Assembly: GCA_963422565.1 (NCBI GenBank)
Contig: OY730228.1
Coordinates: forward strand, 3,100,001 to 3,164,000
DNA length: 64,000 bases
Reading direction: 5' to 3'
Source: G963422565 sp963422565
GTDB lineage: Bacteria > Pseudomonadota > Alphaproteobacteria > MPNO01
The notes under the pieces were generated by a model, which saw only the letters and a list, made by a program, of their open reading frames with translations, was not told the DNA's origin and did no database searches. The translations under genes and the position numbers were made by a program. Position 1 is the stretch's first letter. Every line of letters starts with the position of its first letter. Positions 25,596-32,583 of the stretch are shown in pieces.

Positions 25596-27070
25596 GGGAC
25601 CGCCCCGACGAGGGCGCGCGCCGCGTGCTGGGCGATCCCGACCGGGAGCGTGGTATCGAGGCCGAAATACACGTTCAGCCCGGCCAGCACCCAGGTCGGG
25701 ACCAGGAGCGACGCCGGCGCCTCCCCGGGCTCGGCGGCGACCGACCCGCTCGTTGGCGAACGGAAATAGGCGACCTCGACCACGCGCCAGACATAGATCA
25801 CCGTGAGCAGCGAGCTGGCGACGATGAGGACTGCGAGCCACCAGGCGCCATGCGCGAACGCGGCCAGTATCAGGTACCATTTCGAAATGAAGCCCGCCGT
25901 CAGCGGAATGCCGATCAGGCTCAACCCGGCGACCACGAAGGCCGCCATCGTCCACGGCATTCGCCGGCCGATTCCGGCGAGGTCGTCGATGCGAAACGAG
26001 CTCTGCCGAAAGGCGATGCAGCCGACGACCAGGAACAGCGCCCCTTTCATGAGGGCGTGGTTGAACAGATGCAGGATCGAGGCGGTGAGACCGGGCGCCG
26101 AGACCATGCTGATGCCGAGGACCATGTAGCCGATCTGCGCGACCGAGGAGTAGGCGAGGATGCGCTTTACGCTGTCCTGAAAGATCGCGACCGTCGACGC
26201 CACGAACATCGCGAGCAGGGCGAGCAGCATCAACGGCGCGGCAGTCGGCAGAGTCTCGAAGGAGAACTCGATGCCGAAGACGGTGAACAGAAAGCGTATC
26301 AGGACGTAGACTGCGACCTTGGTCGCGGTGGCGGCCAGAAACGCGCTCACCGACGAAGGCGCATAGCTGTACGCCTTGGGCAGCCAGAAATGGAGCGGGA
26401 AGAGCGCGAGCTTGACGGCGGCGCCGACCGTCAGGAACGCGAATGCCGCGATCACCGTGCGGTCGTAACCGGTCGCCGGCAACCGCGCGGCGATGTCGTC
26501 CATGTTGAGCGAGCCGGTTGCGCCGTAGAGCAGGCCGATTCCGATGACGATGAAGGTCGCGGCGATCGTACCGACGACGAGATATTGGTAGGCCGCCGTC
26601 AACGCCCGGCGGTGCGGCCCCAGGCTGATCAGGATGTAGGAGGACAGAGAGGAAATTTCCAGAAACACGAACAGGTTGAACGCGTCTCCAGTAATCGCGA
26701 CGCCGAGCAGCCCCGTCAGGCATAGGAGAAACGCGCAATAGAAGAGGTAGGTCTTCTCGCGCATCATTTCGAGCGGTAGGCTCGAACGGGTATAGGGCAG
26801 CACCACCGACGCGATCCCGGTCACAATCAGCAGCACGAAGGCGTTGAGCGAATCGACCCGGTATTCGATGCCGAGCGGCGCGGCCCAGCCGCCGAGCTCG
26901 TAGCTGATGACGCCTTCCGCCAGCACGCGGTCGAGCAGCAGGCAGGAGACCGCGAACGCGGCCCAGCTCGCGGTCAGCGCGACGGCGAAATCGCGCCCGC
27001 GAACCAGGATGCAGGCGGGCGCGGCGATGAGCGTGATCACCACCTGGAGGGCCGGCAGATGCGCGATCAT
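25592..27070 (-). CDS. mrpD: Mrp-type Na+/H+ antiporter subunit D
   Basis: A 492-residue membrane protein of the MrpD/MnhD family. It has NLFVFLEISSLSSYILISLG (conserved glutamate), GAAVKLALFPLHFWLPKAYSYAPSSVSAFLAA (lysine and the substrate-channel motif), and ILHLFNHALMKGALFLVVG. MrpD is one of the two ion-translocating antiporter-like subunits of Mrp complexes. It follows mrpC with a four-base overlap and is followed by a second D-like gene. Confidence 0.93.
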   Translation of the reverse strand: MIAHLPALQVVITLIAAPACILVRGRDFAVALTASWAAFAVSCLLLDRVLAEGVISYELGGWAAPLGIEYRVDSLNAFVLLIVTGIASVVLPYTRSSLPLEMMREKTYLFYCAFLLCLTGLLGVAITGDAFNLFVFLEISSLSSYILISLGPHRRALTAAYQYLVVGTIAATFIVIGIGLLYGATGSLNMDDIAARLPATGYDRTVIAAFAFLTVGAAVKLALFPLHFWLPKAYSYAPSSVSAFLAATATKVAVYVLIRFLFTVFGIEFSFETLPTAAPLMLLALLAMFVASTVAIFQDSVKRILAYSSVAQIGYMVLGISMVSAPGLTASILHLFNHALMKGALFLVVGCIAFRQSSFRIDDLAGIGRRMPWTMAAFVVAGLSLIGIPLTAGFISKWYLILAAFAHGAWWLAVLIVASSLLTVIYVWRVVEVAYFRSPTSGSVAAEPGEAPASLLVPTWVLAGLNVYFGLDTTLPVGIAQHAARALVGAVP

Positions 27071-27423
27071 ATCACCGGCCCGTCCTGATCCTCGATCTCG
27101 TCCTCTTCGATGGTGCCGAAGGCCTCGCGAATGCGTACGACCAGAGCGAGGCCGAGCGCCGTGGTTGCGATCCCGACGACGATCGCGGTCAGGATCAGGA
27201 CATGGGGCAGCGGGTTGCTGTAGACCTCGACGCCCTCGACGATGATCGGCGCAGTCCCGCCCCGCACCTTTCCCAGGGAAATGTAGAGCACGAACACGGC
27301 CGCCTGAAAGATCGTCAGCCCGACCAGCTTCTTGATGAGATTGCCGTGCTCGACGACGATATAGAGCCCGACCATCATCAGAAACACGACGATCCAGTAG
27401 TTGTAGAGGCCGAAGAAGCCCAT
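27067..27423 (-). CDS. mrpC: Mrp-type Na+/H+ antiporter subunit C
   Basis: A 118-residue, three-helix protein of the NuoK/MrpC family. It has the LYIVVEHGNLIKKLVGLTIFQAAVFVLYISLG core (conserved glutamate in helix 2) and the DPLPHVLILTAIVVGIATTALGLALV-type third helix (here NPLPHVLILTAIVVG). The C-terminus is acidic. It lies between mrpB, four bases upstream, and mrpD, with which it overlaps. Confidence 0.93.
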   Translation of the reverse strand: MGFFGLYNYWIVVFLMMVGLYIVVEHGNLIKKLVGLTIFQAAVFVLYISLGKVRGGTAPIIVEGVEVYSNPLPHVLILTAIVVGIATTALGLALVVRIREAFGTIEEDEIEDQDGPVI

Positions 27424-27427
27424 GGCC

Positions 27428-27844
27428 TCAGCGGCCCCGCCCGGCGAAATAGTAGAAGATCGAAATCATGACCGACGCGACGGTGAGCCCGACGCCGAAT
27501 TCGATCACCAATATGCCCATATGCTGGCCGTGCACCGGATCGGCGGCGAGCACGCCGTAATCGAGATAGGCGCCGCCCGCCAACATGCTCGCGACCCCGG
27601 TGAGCGCGAAGATCAGCACGCCGCTGGCGAAGCCGATCCGCAACGCGTCCGAAGGAAGGATCGACCGCAGGGCCTCCAGCCCGAAGACGAGGCCGTAGAG
27701 AATGAATCCGGCCCCGAAGATCACGCCCGCCTGAAAGCCGCCGCCCGGACCGTAATCGCCGTGGAACTGGACGTAGAGCGCGAACAGGAGGATGAACGGC
27801 AGCAAGAGCTTCGAGACGACGCGGAGGACCAGAAAATCGCTCAC
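27428..27844 (-). CDS. mrpB: Mrp-type Na+/H+ antiporter subunit B
   Basis: A 138-residue, four-helix protein of the MnhB/MrpB family. The motif HGDYGPGGGFQAGVIFGAG (HxxPGGGFQ type) near residues 28-46 is diagnostic. It overlaps the preceding DUF4040 gene by four bases (ATGA) and precedes mrpC. It is a structural subunit next to the MrpA-like C-terminal region in known complexes. Confidence 0.94.
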   Translation of the reverse strand: MSDFLVLRVVSKLLLPFILLFALYVQFHGDYGPGGGFQAGVIFGAGFILYGLVFGLEALRSILPSDALRIGFASGVLIFALTGVASMLAGGAYLDYGVLAADPVHGQHMGILVIEFGVGLTVASVMISIFYYFAGRGR

Positions 27845-28374
27845 GCTTCCTCCTCGCCGGTCTCCTCGCGCCGCTCCCGCCAGCGTCCGAGCAGCACGAG
27901 GACGCCGATCCCGGCGGTGAAGATGACCGTGACCTCGCCCAACGTGTCATAGCCGCGGTAGCTCGCCAGCACCGCGGTCACGATGTTCGGGACTCCCGTC
28001 CTGGCCGCCCCTTCCTCCAGATAGGTCGGAGCGACATGCCGGTTGGCCGGCGCCGAGGGATCGCCGAAGCGGGGCATGTCCAGAGTCCCGTAGATCAGCA
28101 CGGCGCCGGTGACGCTCACCACGGCGATCGAGATCCAGGCCTTGTGCACCGGCTTCTTTTCGCGCCGCGTGGTAAGGGCCAGAGTTCCCAGGAACAGGAC
28201 GGTCGAAATTCCGGCGCCGACGGCAGCCTCGGTGAACGCGACATCGACCGCGTCCAGCATCACGAAGACCACCGCGGCCAGGAGGCTGTACACGCCGGCC
28301 AGCATCACCACCGCGAACAGGTTGCGGATGCGCGCGATGGCCAGCGCCGTCGTCGCCATGAGAAACAGGATCAC
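27841..28374 (-). CDS. DUF4040/MbhD-MbhE-like antiporter subunit (MrpA C-terminal equivalent)
   Basis: About 177 residues with five hydrophobic stretches. The first part (ALAIARIRNLFAVVMLAGVYSLLAA, then DVAFTEAAVGAGISTVLFL) is the DUF4040/MbhD domain. The later part (DTLGEVTVIFTAGIGVLVLLG) matches MbhE, as in the C-terminal end of MrpA. Here it is a separate gene. The start is unclear. GTG at 28374 is given, but it has no binding site; an ATG at 28359 is poor as well. An ATA codon at 28396, overlapping the mrpG stop as ATAG, sits 8 bases behind AGAGGAG and keeps the first helix complete. Confidence 0.85.
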   Translation of the reverse strand: MILFLMATTALAIARIRNLFAVVMLAGVYSLLAAVVFVMLDAVDVAFTEAAVGAGISTVLFLGTLALTTRREKKPVHKAWISIAVVSVTGAVLIYGTLDMPRFGDPSAPANRHVAPTYLEEGAARTGVPNIVTAVLASYRGYDTLGEVTVIFTAGIGVLVLLGRWRERREETGEEEA

Positions 28375-28391
28375 GAAGTTGATCGCTTCGG

Positions 28392-28751
28392 CTATCGCTC
28401 TTGCTCCTCTTCTTCGTCCGCCGCCGGCCGGTCGACGAGATCGTGTGCGAGAAGGGGTTTCTCGCCGCCGATGAAGGCGCTGTGGATCAAGGCGAAGGTC
28501 GCGGTGGGGCTGGTAAAGAATATGAACACCAGGATCAAGAGCAGTTTCGCCGTGACGAGGCCGGGCGCGATCTGCGTCATCAGCCCGAGCAGGATCAGCG
28601 CCGCTCCCCCTGTATCGGTCACCCCCGCGGCGTGGCTTCGCGTGAAGACATCCGGGAATCGGACCACGCCGACGCTGCCGATCACGATCAGCGCGCCGCC
28701 GCCCGAGAGCAGTATCCAACCGGCGATATCGAGGACATCCGCCATGCTCAT
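28392..28751 (-). CDS. mrpG: Mrp-type antiporter subunit G
   Basis: A 119-residue, three-helix MnhG/MrpG protein. The family core is VIGSVGVVRFPDVFTRSHAAGVTDTGGAALILLGL (FPDxxxRxHAxxxxDTxG type), followed by a hydrophobic third helix and an acidic C-terminal tail (DEEEEQER). The start ATG overlaps the mrpF stop (ATGA at 28751-28748). Confidence 0.93.
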   Translation of the reverse strand: MSMADVLDIAGWILLSGGGALIVIGSVGVVRFPDVFTRSHAAGVTDTGGAALILLGLMTQIAPGLVTAKLLLILVFIFFTSPTATFALIHSAFIGGEKPLLAHDLVDRPAADEEEEQER

Positions 28752-29050
28752 CCCCGACCGTTGCGTCCGCGGGCGCTCCCGCCGATCGGCCCGGTACCGC
28801 CGAGATCGCCGTACTTGAAGAATTTGAGTATGGCGATGGTGCCGATGAAGTTGATCAACGCATAGGCGAGGGCGATGTCGAGGAAGTCCGGCCGGCCCGC
28901 CAGGAACCCGACCACGGCGAGGATCAGCACCGTCTTCGTCCCGAAAGTGTTCGCCGCGAGTATCCGGTCGTAGAGGGTCGGGCCGACGATGGCGCGGCCC
29001 AAAGCCAGCGCCATCGCCACCAGCAGCGCCAGTGCCGCCCCGGTAAACAT
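28748..29050 (-). CDS. mrpF: Mrp-type antiporter subunit F
   Basis: A 100-residue, three-helix MnhF/MrpF protein with the diagnostic GPTLYDRILAANTFGTKTV segment. I place the start at 29050, where TGATG joins the mrpE stop and the mrpF ATG; an in-frame TTG at 29065 is less likely. A glycine/arginine-rich tail (GGTGPIGGSARGRNGRG) follows the last helix. Confidence 0.92.
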   Translation of the reverse strand: MFTGAALALLVAMALALGRAIVGPTLYDRILAANTFGTKTVLILAVVGFLAGRPDFLDIALAYALINFIGTIAILKFFKYGDLGGTGPIGGSARGRNGRG

Positions 29051-29532
29051 CAGGTCTCCGGCCAATCCGACATGCGCGAGACTCTGCGGTCCATCTGGCC
29101 CTCCGCGAGCCCCTCCGCGGCGGCGCGGGACAAAGCATGCACCAGGATCGACTCCCGATCGACCTCCACCGACACCGTGCCGGGGGTGAGGGTGATCGAG
29201 TTGGCGAAGATCACTCTTCCGAGATCGGTCCTCTGGGTCGCCGGCACCCGCAGCAGGGTCGGGTCGATGGCCGGGCCGCGCGACAGAATGCGCCGGGCCA
29301 CGTCCAGATTGGCCTTCGCGATCTCGACCGCCAGCCAGGGCAGGTAGAGCGCGAAACGCCAGCTCAGATGAACGGGATGCCCTTCATGGTCGACCACGTC
29401 CATGCGGCGCGTCACGTACAGGACCAGCGCGCAGGAGACGATGCCGAGACCGATCAGCAGCGGGGTGTAATGACCGGAGAGGAGCAGCCAGGCCGCGAAC
29501 AGCGCGCCGCCGAGCGAAAGCGTATGGATCAC
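29050..29532 (-). CDS. mrpE: Mrp-type antiporter subunit E
   Basis: A 160-residue MnhE/MrpE protein. Two N-terminal helices are followed by PWLAVEIAKANLDVARRILS and by NSITLTPGTVSVEVD, the most conserved motif of the family. It is the first gene of the ten-gene antiporter operon. The start is GTG at 29532. The 212 bases between it and the divergent cold-shock gene hold the likely promoters, including an inverted repeat GTCATC/GATGAC around 29656-29690. Confidence 0.9.
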   Translation of the reverse strand: MIHTLSLGGALFAAWLLLSGHYTPLLIGLGIVSCALVLYVTRRMDVVDHEGHPVHLSWRFALYLPWLAVEIAKANLDVARRILSRGPAIDPTLLRVPATQRTDLGRVIFANSITLTPGTVSVEVDRESILVHALSRAAAEGLAEGQMDRRVSRMSDWPET

Positions 29533-29744
29533 GGCCGCCCCGAACGTCGTTCGGACATGGCGCCCGCCCGCCCGCGGCCGCCGATCCGCGCATGGTCCGG
29601 GCGAGTCCTGTCGGCGCGGCGGGGCGGCGGCCGCAGGCGCGTGGCGAACCCGCTCGTCATCAAGGGCGCGCGTGCAAAAAACATGATGACGCGCTCCCGA
29701 GTGATGGTAGGATCGGCCAAAGGGTTCGAAGGAGCGCGTCGGTC

Positions 29745-30293
29745 GTGTCCGAGTCCAGCGGCGGTGGCGGGTCGGCACCGACTATCCAGATCCGCGGTGC
29801 CGTCAAGTGGGTCAACGCTGTCAAGGGGTACGGCTTTCTCACACCGGAAAACGGCGGCGCCGACGTGTTCGTCCACATGACCGTCCTTCGCCAGGCCGGT
29901 TTCGAGAAACTGCCGCCGGGGTCCACCGTCGATTGTCTCGCGATCCAAGGGGGGAAGGGCCTCCAGGTCCACACGATCCTTTCGGTCGATCTGTCCACCG
30001 CGGCCGAGGAGGAACGTCTTCAAGCGGAAGGTTATACGGCGGGGGCCGGGGACAGGCAACCGGGCGGCGGAAGCTTCGAGCCGGCGACGGTCAAATGGTT
30101 CAATCCGCATAAGGGCTACGGTTTCGTCCGGCCCGAAGGCGGCGAGACCGACATCTTCATTCACATGGTCACTCTGCGGCGGGCCGGCCTCAGCGGCCTG
30201 ATGAACGGGCAGAGGGTGATGGTCAGGATCACGCAGGGGCCGAAGGGTCTGCAGGCGACGGATATCCGCGCGGACCCGGCGGAGCCGGACTGA
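29745..30293 (+). CDS. Double cold-shock-domain protein
   Basis: A 182-residue protein with two cold-shock domains joined by a linker. The first runs from AVKWVNAVKGYGFLTPENG through ADVFVHMTVL (about 12-75), the second from TVKWFNPHKGYGFVRPEGG through TDIFIHMVTL (about 115-180). KGYGF and DxFxHM are the RNP-1 and RNP-2 nucleic-acid binding motifs. Tandem CSD proteins are usual in alphaproteobacteria and are thought to bind RNA or single-stranded DNA. The GTG at 29745 has AAGGAG 10 bases upstream. Confidence 0.92.
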   Translation: MSESSGGGGSAPTIQIRGAVKWVNAVKGYGFLTPENGGADVFVHMTVLRQAGFEKLPPGSTVDCLAIQGGKGLQVHTILSVDLSTAAEEERLQAEGYTAGAGDRQPGGGSFEPATVKWFNPHKGYGFVRPEGGETDIFIHMVTLRRAGLSGLMNGQRVMVRITQGPKGLQATDIRADPAEPD

Positions 30294-30354
30294 GGGCCCG
30301 ACCCGAAACTCGCGAGCGGTCTCGACATGCCGCCTCGTAGCGGTGCCGCCAACG

Positions 30355-30405
30355 CCGGAAGCCCCCTGCCTTTCGAGGGGGAGAGCCGGGGTGAGGGGTC
30401 TTCCC
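30355..30405. repeat. Dispersed CCCCCT...AGGGGG palindromic intergenic element
   Basis: CCCCCT-GCCTTTCG-AGGGGG (about 30361-30381) forms a hairpin and is followed by GGGGTGAGGGG. The flank CGCCGGAAG before it recurs before the element at 60895. The rest of the 30294-30620 gap shows no gene that I can support. Confidence 0.45.
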
Positions 30406-30620
30406 CGGAGACCGAAGCAAGACGCCTTGTTCTCGATGGTTTGCGCAATCTTCACGGTTCTCTGCCGTGCCGGACGCCGTACCGGAAGGCGGATCGTCGC
30501 CCGGAGCGCCGCCCTGCGCGGCCGGCTCGTGCGCACCGGCGGCGAAAGAGCGCCTATCGCGAGTTCCGGGTCGGACTCCGACGTCTCTCGACGCGCCGCG
30601 CCGGGTGCCGAGGCTCGACG

Positions 30621-31115
30621 GTGAAGCGTCGGAGCCTCTTGCGGGGCGCATTCCTCCTGTCCCTGGGAGCCTGTGCCGCCCTGGCGCCTCCGATCGGCGC
30701 GTCCGGGCGGGCGGGTCTTGTCCGGTTCGAACATGCACCGCTCGCGATCGCATCGGCATCGGGGCTCCACCGCTTCACCGTCGAACTCGCGCTGAGCGCC
30801 GACCAGCAGAAGCAGGGGCTGATGTTTCGACGGCGCCTCGCCCCGGACGCCGGGATGCTGTTCGTCTATCGGTTTCCGCAAATCATCTCGATGTGGATGC
30901 GCAACACCTATATCCCTCTGGACATGCTGTTCGTCGGCGCGGGCGGAAGGATCGTCCGCATCGTCGAACGCACCCGCCCCTTGTCCGCCGAGATCGTCTC
31001 GTCGGGAAAGAATGCGATCGCGGTCCTCGAGCTCAACGCCGGCACGGCCGCACGGCTGGGCATCGCGCGCGGGGACCGGGTCATCGCCGCTGCCCTCGGC
31101 ACGTCCGGGGAGTGA
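30621..31115 (+). CDS. DUF192 family protein, exported (possible lipoprotein)
   Basis: A 164-residue protein with an N-terminal signal (KRRSLLRGAFLLSLGACAAL; LGAC could be a lipobox) followed by one DUF192 domain. Conserved parts are LSADQQKQGLMFRRRLAPDAGMLFVY, SMWMRNTYIPLDMLFV (MWMxNTxIPLD) and VLELNAGTAARLGIARGD. The function of DUF192 is unknown. The start is GTG at 30621. After it, the 292 bases to 31407 contain no gene I can name. Confidence 0.87.
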   Translation: MKRRSLLRGAFLLSLGACAALAPPIGASGRAGLVRFEHAPLAIASASGLHRFTVELALSADQQKQGLMFRRRLAPDAGMLFVYRFPQIISMWMRNTYIPLDMLFVGAGGRIVRIVERTRPLSAEIVSSGKNAIAVLELNAGTAARLGIARGDRVIAAALGTSGE

Positions 31116-31407
31116 TCCGGTCGCGAGATTTGGCGGCCGGATCCAGGATTGCCAGAACGAGGCCGCGCGGAACGAGCATCGACGGAATTGTCCGAAGCGC
31201 CAACCGGCCAGTGCGACCGTCCGCGATCCTGAAAGCGCGCCCCGGCTTGTCGCGGATATTCATCGGACGGAACCCCGCCGCCGTCCTCGGAAGCACGGCG
31301 ATCTTTCTTGCCGTCGCCTGGCCGCCAAGGCGATGGATGACGCAACGCTAGTCCCATCTTCCAGGACTTGATGCTGCGACCCGAGCGCCTTCCATGCCAT
31401 GACGCGA

Positions 31408-32583
31408 TCAACATCGACCGCCGCGCCAGACCAGCGGCTTGCCGGTCTCTGCATCCAGGACAACATCGTCCAGTTGGGGGGGATACCGGGGATCGGCACA
31501 GGCTGCGTCAAGTTGAGCCTGGGTCAAGCCAGTCGCTGGTATCTTGGTCTCAGTGGGGTCGGAAATCTCACTGCGATCGTAATACAGTAGCGCGCCAGAC
31601 AGGTTTGCGTTATTAAGCTGTGCGTTGCATAGCTTCGCTCCCCCGAAGCTCGCGTGGGACAGATCCGCACCATAGAGTTTGGCATAGAACAAATTCGCAT
31701 GCTCAAGCCGGACCGAGCATAACTTCGCATCCGTGAGGGTCGCCACGGACAAGTTTGCACCCGTGAGATTCGCTTTTGACAGATCCGCCCCGTCGAGGCC
31801 AGCACCGGAGAGAACCGCGATGTTGAGGTTAGCCCCGGATAGATTCGCGTTCCTGAGCAGAATATAAGACAGATTCGCGCTTCGCAGATTTGCATCCCTG
31901 ACATCGACACCTGTCAGGTCCAAGTCGAAGTCGTCTTTCCTTTCCAGCCCAATGTCCGATTCACTGCGGAAGCCAATGGCCTGCATAACAGCCCGGACAT
32001 CCTCACGAGACCGTTCGATCCCGGCGCCGGATTCATCCGGGGCATCAGATTGTTTGCCTTCCTCGGCACCATCTTCTCCGTCGTGGGTCGGACGGCGTGC
32101 GAACGCGCAGAAGAGCTTCATGATCTGGACGTGGTATTGCTTGGGATATTCCTCGGCCAAGGCTTGCAGTGCGTAGATGCCGCCCAGGCGAATCGAAAGC
32201 TTGCTATTGCCGAGCATCTCGGCGGCCCGCTGGTAGCGCTCGTTCGACACACCTTGCTGCGCCGTATCCGCCTGACGCTGAGCTACCCAACTGCGCCATA
32301 ACGCCAGCGGCAAAGCGATTACGGCCGCAATGATCAAGCCTATATTGCGCAGCGTGGCGCTGTTGGATTCTCCGGCGCTTTGCAGCCAATCCCAGTAGCA
32401 GTCGACAGTCGCCACTATCGCGACAAGCAGGGCAGCCGCTATCGCGACAAGCAGGGCAAGAGAACTGAGCGGGCCAAGTCGCAATTTGGTGCGCCTAAAC
32501 CGGGAACGGATACTCCAGGCTTTATTCAGAATGGTTTTTTGGAGACGTCCGATCCAATCGGGAGGCCGCATTGTCGGACTCAT
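31408..32583 (-). CDS. Pentapeptide-repeat membrane protein coupled to the type ISP RM gene
   Basis: A 391-residue protein. Two hydrophobic helices lie near the N-terminus (SLALLVAIAAALLVAIVATV and IGLIIAAVIALPLALWRSWV). Next comes an alpha-helical part with ERYQRAAEMLGNSKLSIRLGGIYALQALAEEYP, a pattern seen in many membrane pentapeptide proteins. A stack of A(N/D)LxX pentapeptides follows (DANLRSANLSYILLRNANLS and onward, about 230-350), which forms a right-handed beta-helix. The start ATG overlaps the RM gene stop (ATGA). A/T content is visibly higher than in neighbouring genes, suggesting transfer. Its role beside the RM enzyme is unknown; it is not an ordinary specificity subunit. Confidence 0.85.
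   Translation of the reverse strand: MSPTMRPPDWIGRLQKTILNKAWSIRSRFRRTKLRLGPLSSLALLVAIAAALLVAIVATVDCYWDWLQSAGESNSATLRNIGLIIAAVIALPLALWRSWVAQRQADTAQQGVSNERYQRAAEMLGNSKLSIRLGGIYALQALAEEYPKQYHVQIMKLFCAFARRPTHDGEDGAEEGKQSDAPDESGAGIERSREDVRAVMQAIGFRSESDIGLERKDDFDLDLTGVDVRDANLRSANLSYILLRNANLSGANLNIAVLSGAGLDGADLSKANLTGANLSVATLTDAKLCSVRLEHANLFYAKLYGADLSHASFGGAKLCNAQLNNANLSGALLYYDRSEISDPTETKIPATGLTQAQLDAACADPRYPPQLDDVVLDAETGKPLVWRGGRC

Noticed and set aside
31116..31407. Possible small gene in the gap between the DUF192 and pentapeptide genes
   Set aside because: Only arginine-rich frames without binding sites or recognisable motifs were found.
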